Below, in pieces: positions 5,231 to 5,283 of a stretch of DNA of 5,283 nucleotides. Numbering within the stretch: the stretch's first letter is position 1; the number at the start of each line of letters is the position of its first letter. The DNA is taken from positions 1 through 5,283 of the forward strand of contig JAGVEU010000485.1 in assembly GCA_020057985.1 (NCBI GenBank). The letters run 5' to 3'. The stretch is from Calditrichota bacterium. GTDB taxonomy: Bacteria; Electryoneota; RPQS01. The position numbers and the translations under genes were made by a program. A model generated the notes under the pieces. It had not been told where the DNA came from. It saw only the letters and a program-made list of their open reading frames with translations, and ran no database searches.

Positions 5231-5283
5231 GTTCATTTCGAGGTCGTCAATTTCTTCGCCGTATTTTTGTCGGTTGGCGGGCG

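Larger units (their letters stand above)
4960..5283. other. Intergenic region upstream of the hydrolase-spmAB operon, with several repeats
   Basis: These 324 bp contain no gene I can support. They must hold the operon promoter unless transcription enters from beyond the window, but I cannot identify convincing -35 and -10 boxes. A GATAAA hexamer on the minus strand, between the repeat at 5006 and the start codon, is the only -10-like sequence and lacks a good partner. Three different palindromic or repeat elements occupy 5006-5037, 5075-5120 and 5191-5230, and TTTCAGG is tandemly duplicated at 5131-5144. A minus-strand frame that is open across part of the region translates these repeats and looks like chance. 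Confidence 0.7.

Noticed and set aside
5054..5236. 60-codon minus-strand frame upstream of the operon
   Set aside because: It runs through two palindromic repeats and is mostly Arg/Glu/Asp. It is best explained as translated repeat sequence.

Overview
The window looks like chromosomal DNA from an uncultured Gram-negative bacterium, probably in or near the FCB superphylum (Calditrichota, KSB1, Zixibacteria, Electryoneota-type lineages). This rests on style only: secreted proteins ending in fibronectin-III-like modules, an S9-type propeller protein with a signal peptide, weak Shine-Dalgarno sites, and intergenic DNA packed with TGTCATCCTGA-type dispersed repeats. No rRNA, tRNA, CRISPR, transposase or phage gene was seen. 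Taxonomy is inferred, not shown.

All four recognisable genes read on the minus strand. In transcription order: (1) 4959-3097, a 620-residue secreted protein whose centre resembles the N-formylglutamate amidohydrolase-like / M14-like hydrolase superfamily and whose C-terminus is FN3-like; (2) 12 bp later, spmA (3084-2482); (3) overlapping it by 8 bp, spmB (2489-1944); (4) after a 380-bp gap full of repeats, a gene starting at 1563 and running off the left edge. Its visible 521 residues are a signal peptide, a beta-sandwich-like region and a PD40/WD40-like beta-propeller, as in the N-terminal half of S9 prolyl-oligopeptidase-family proteins. Genes 1-3 look like one operon. SpmA and SpmB are paired inner-membrane Gate-domain proteins. 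In Bacillus the pair follows dacB, a peptidoglycan D,D-carboxypeptidase; here a different exported putative hydrolase holds that upstream position.

The two intergenic stretches (1564-1943 and 4960-5283) carry no convincing gene and consist largely of dispersed repeats: two 117-bp copies that differ at only three positions and fold as imperfect palindromes, tandem 31-32-bp half-units beside them, and three further single elements upstream of the operon. The same short core, GTCTTC (reverse GAAGAC), sits in or near the loop of otherwise unrelated palindromes. It occurs eight times in about 700 intergenic bases, where chance predicts fewer than one. This is the least explained signal in the window.
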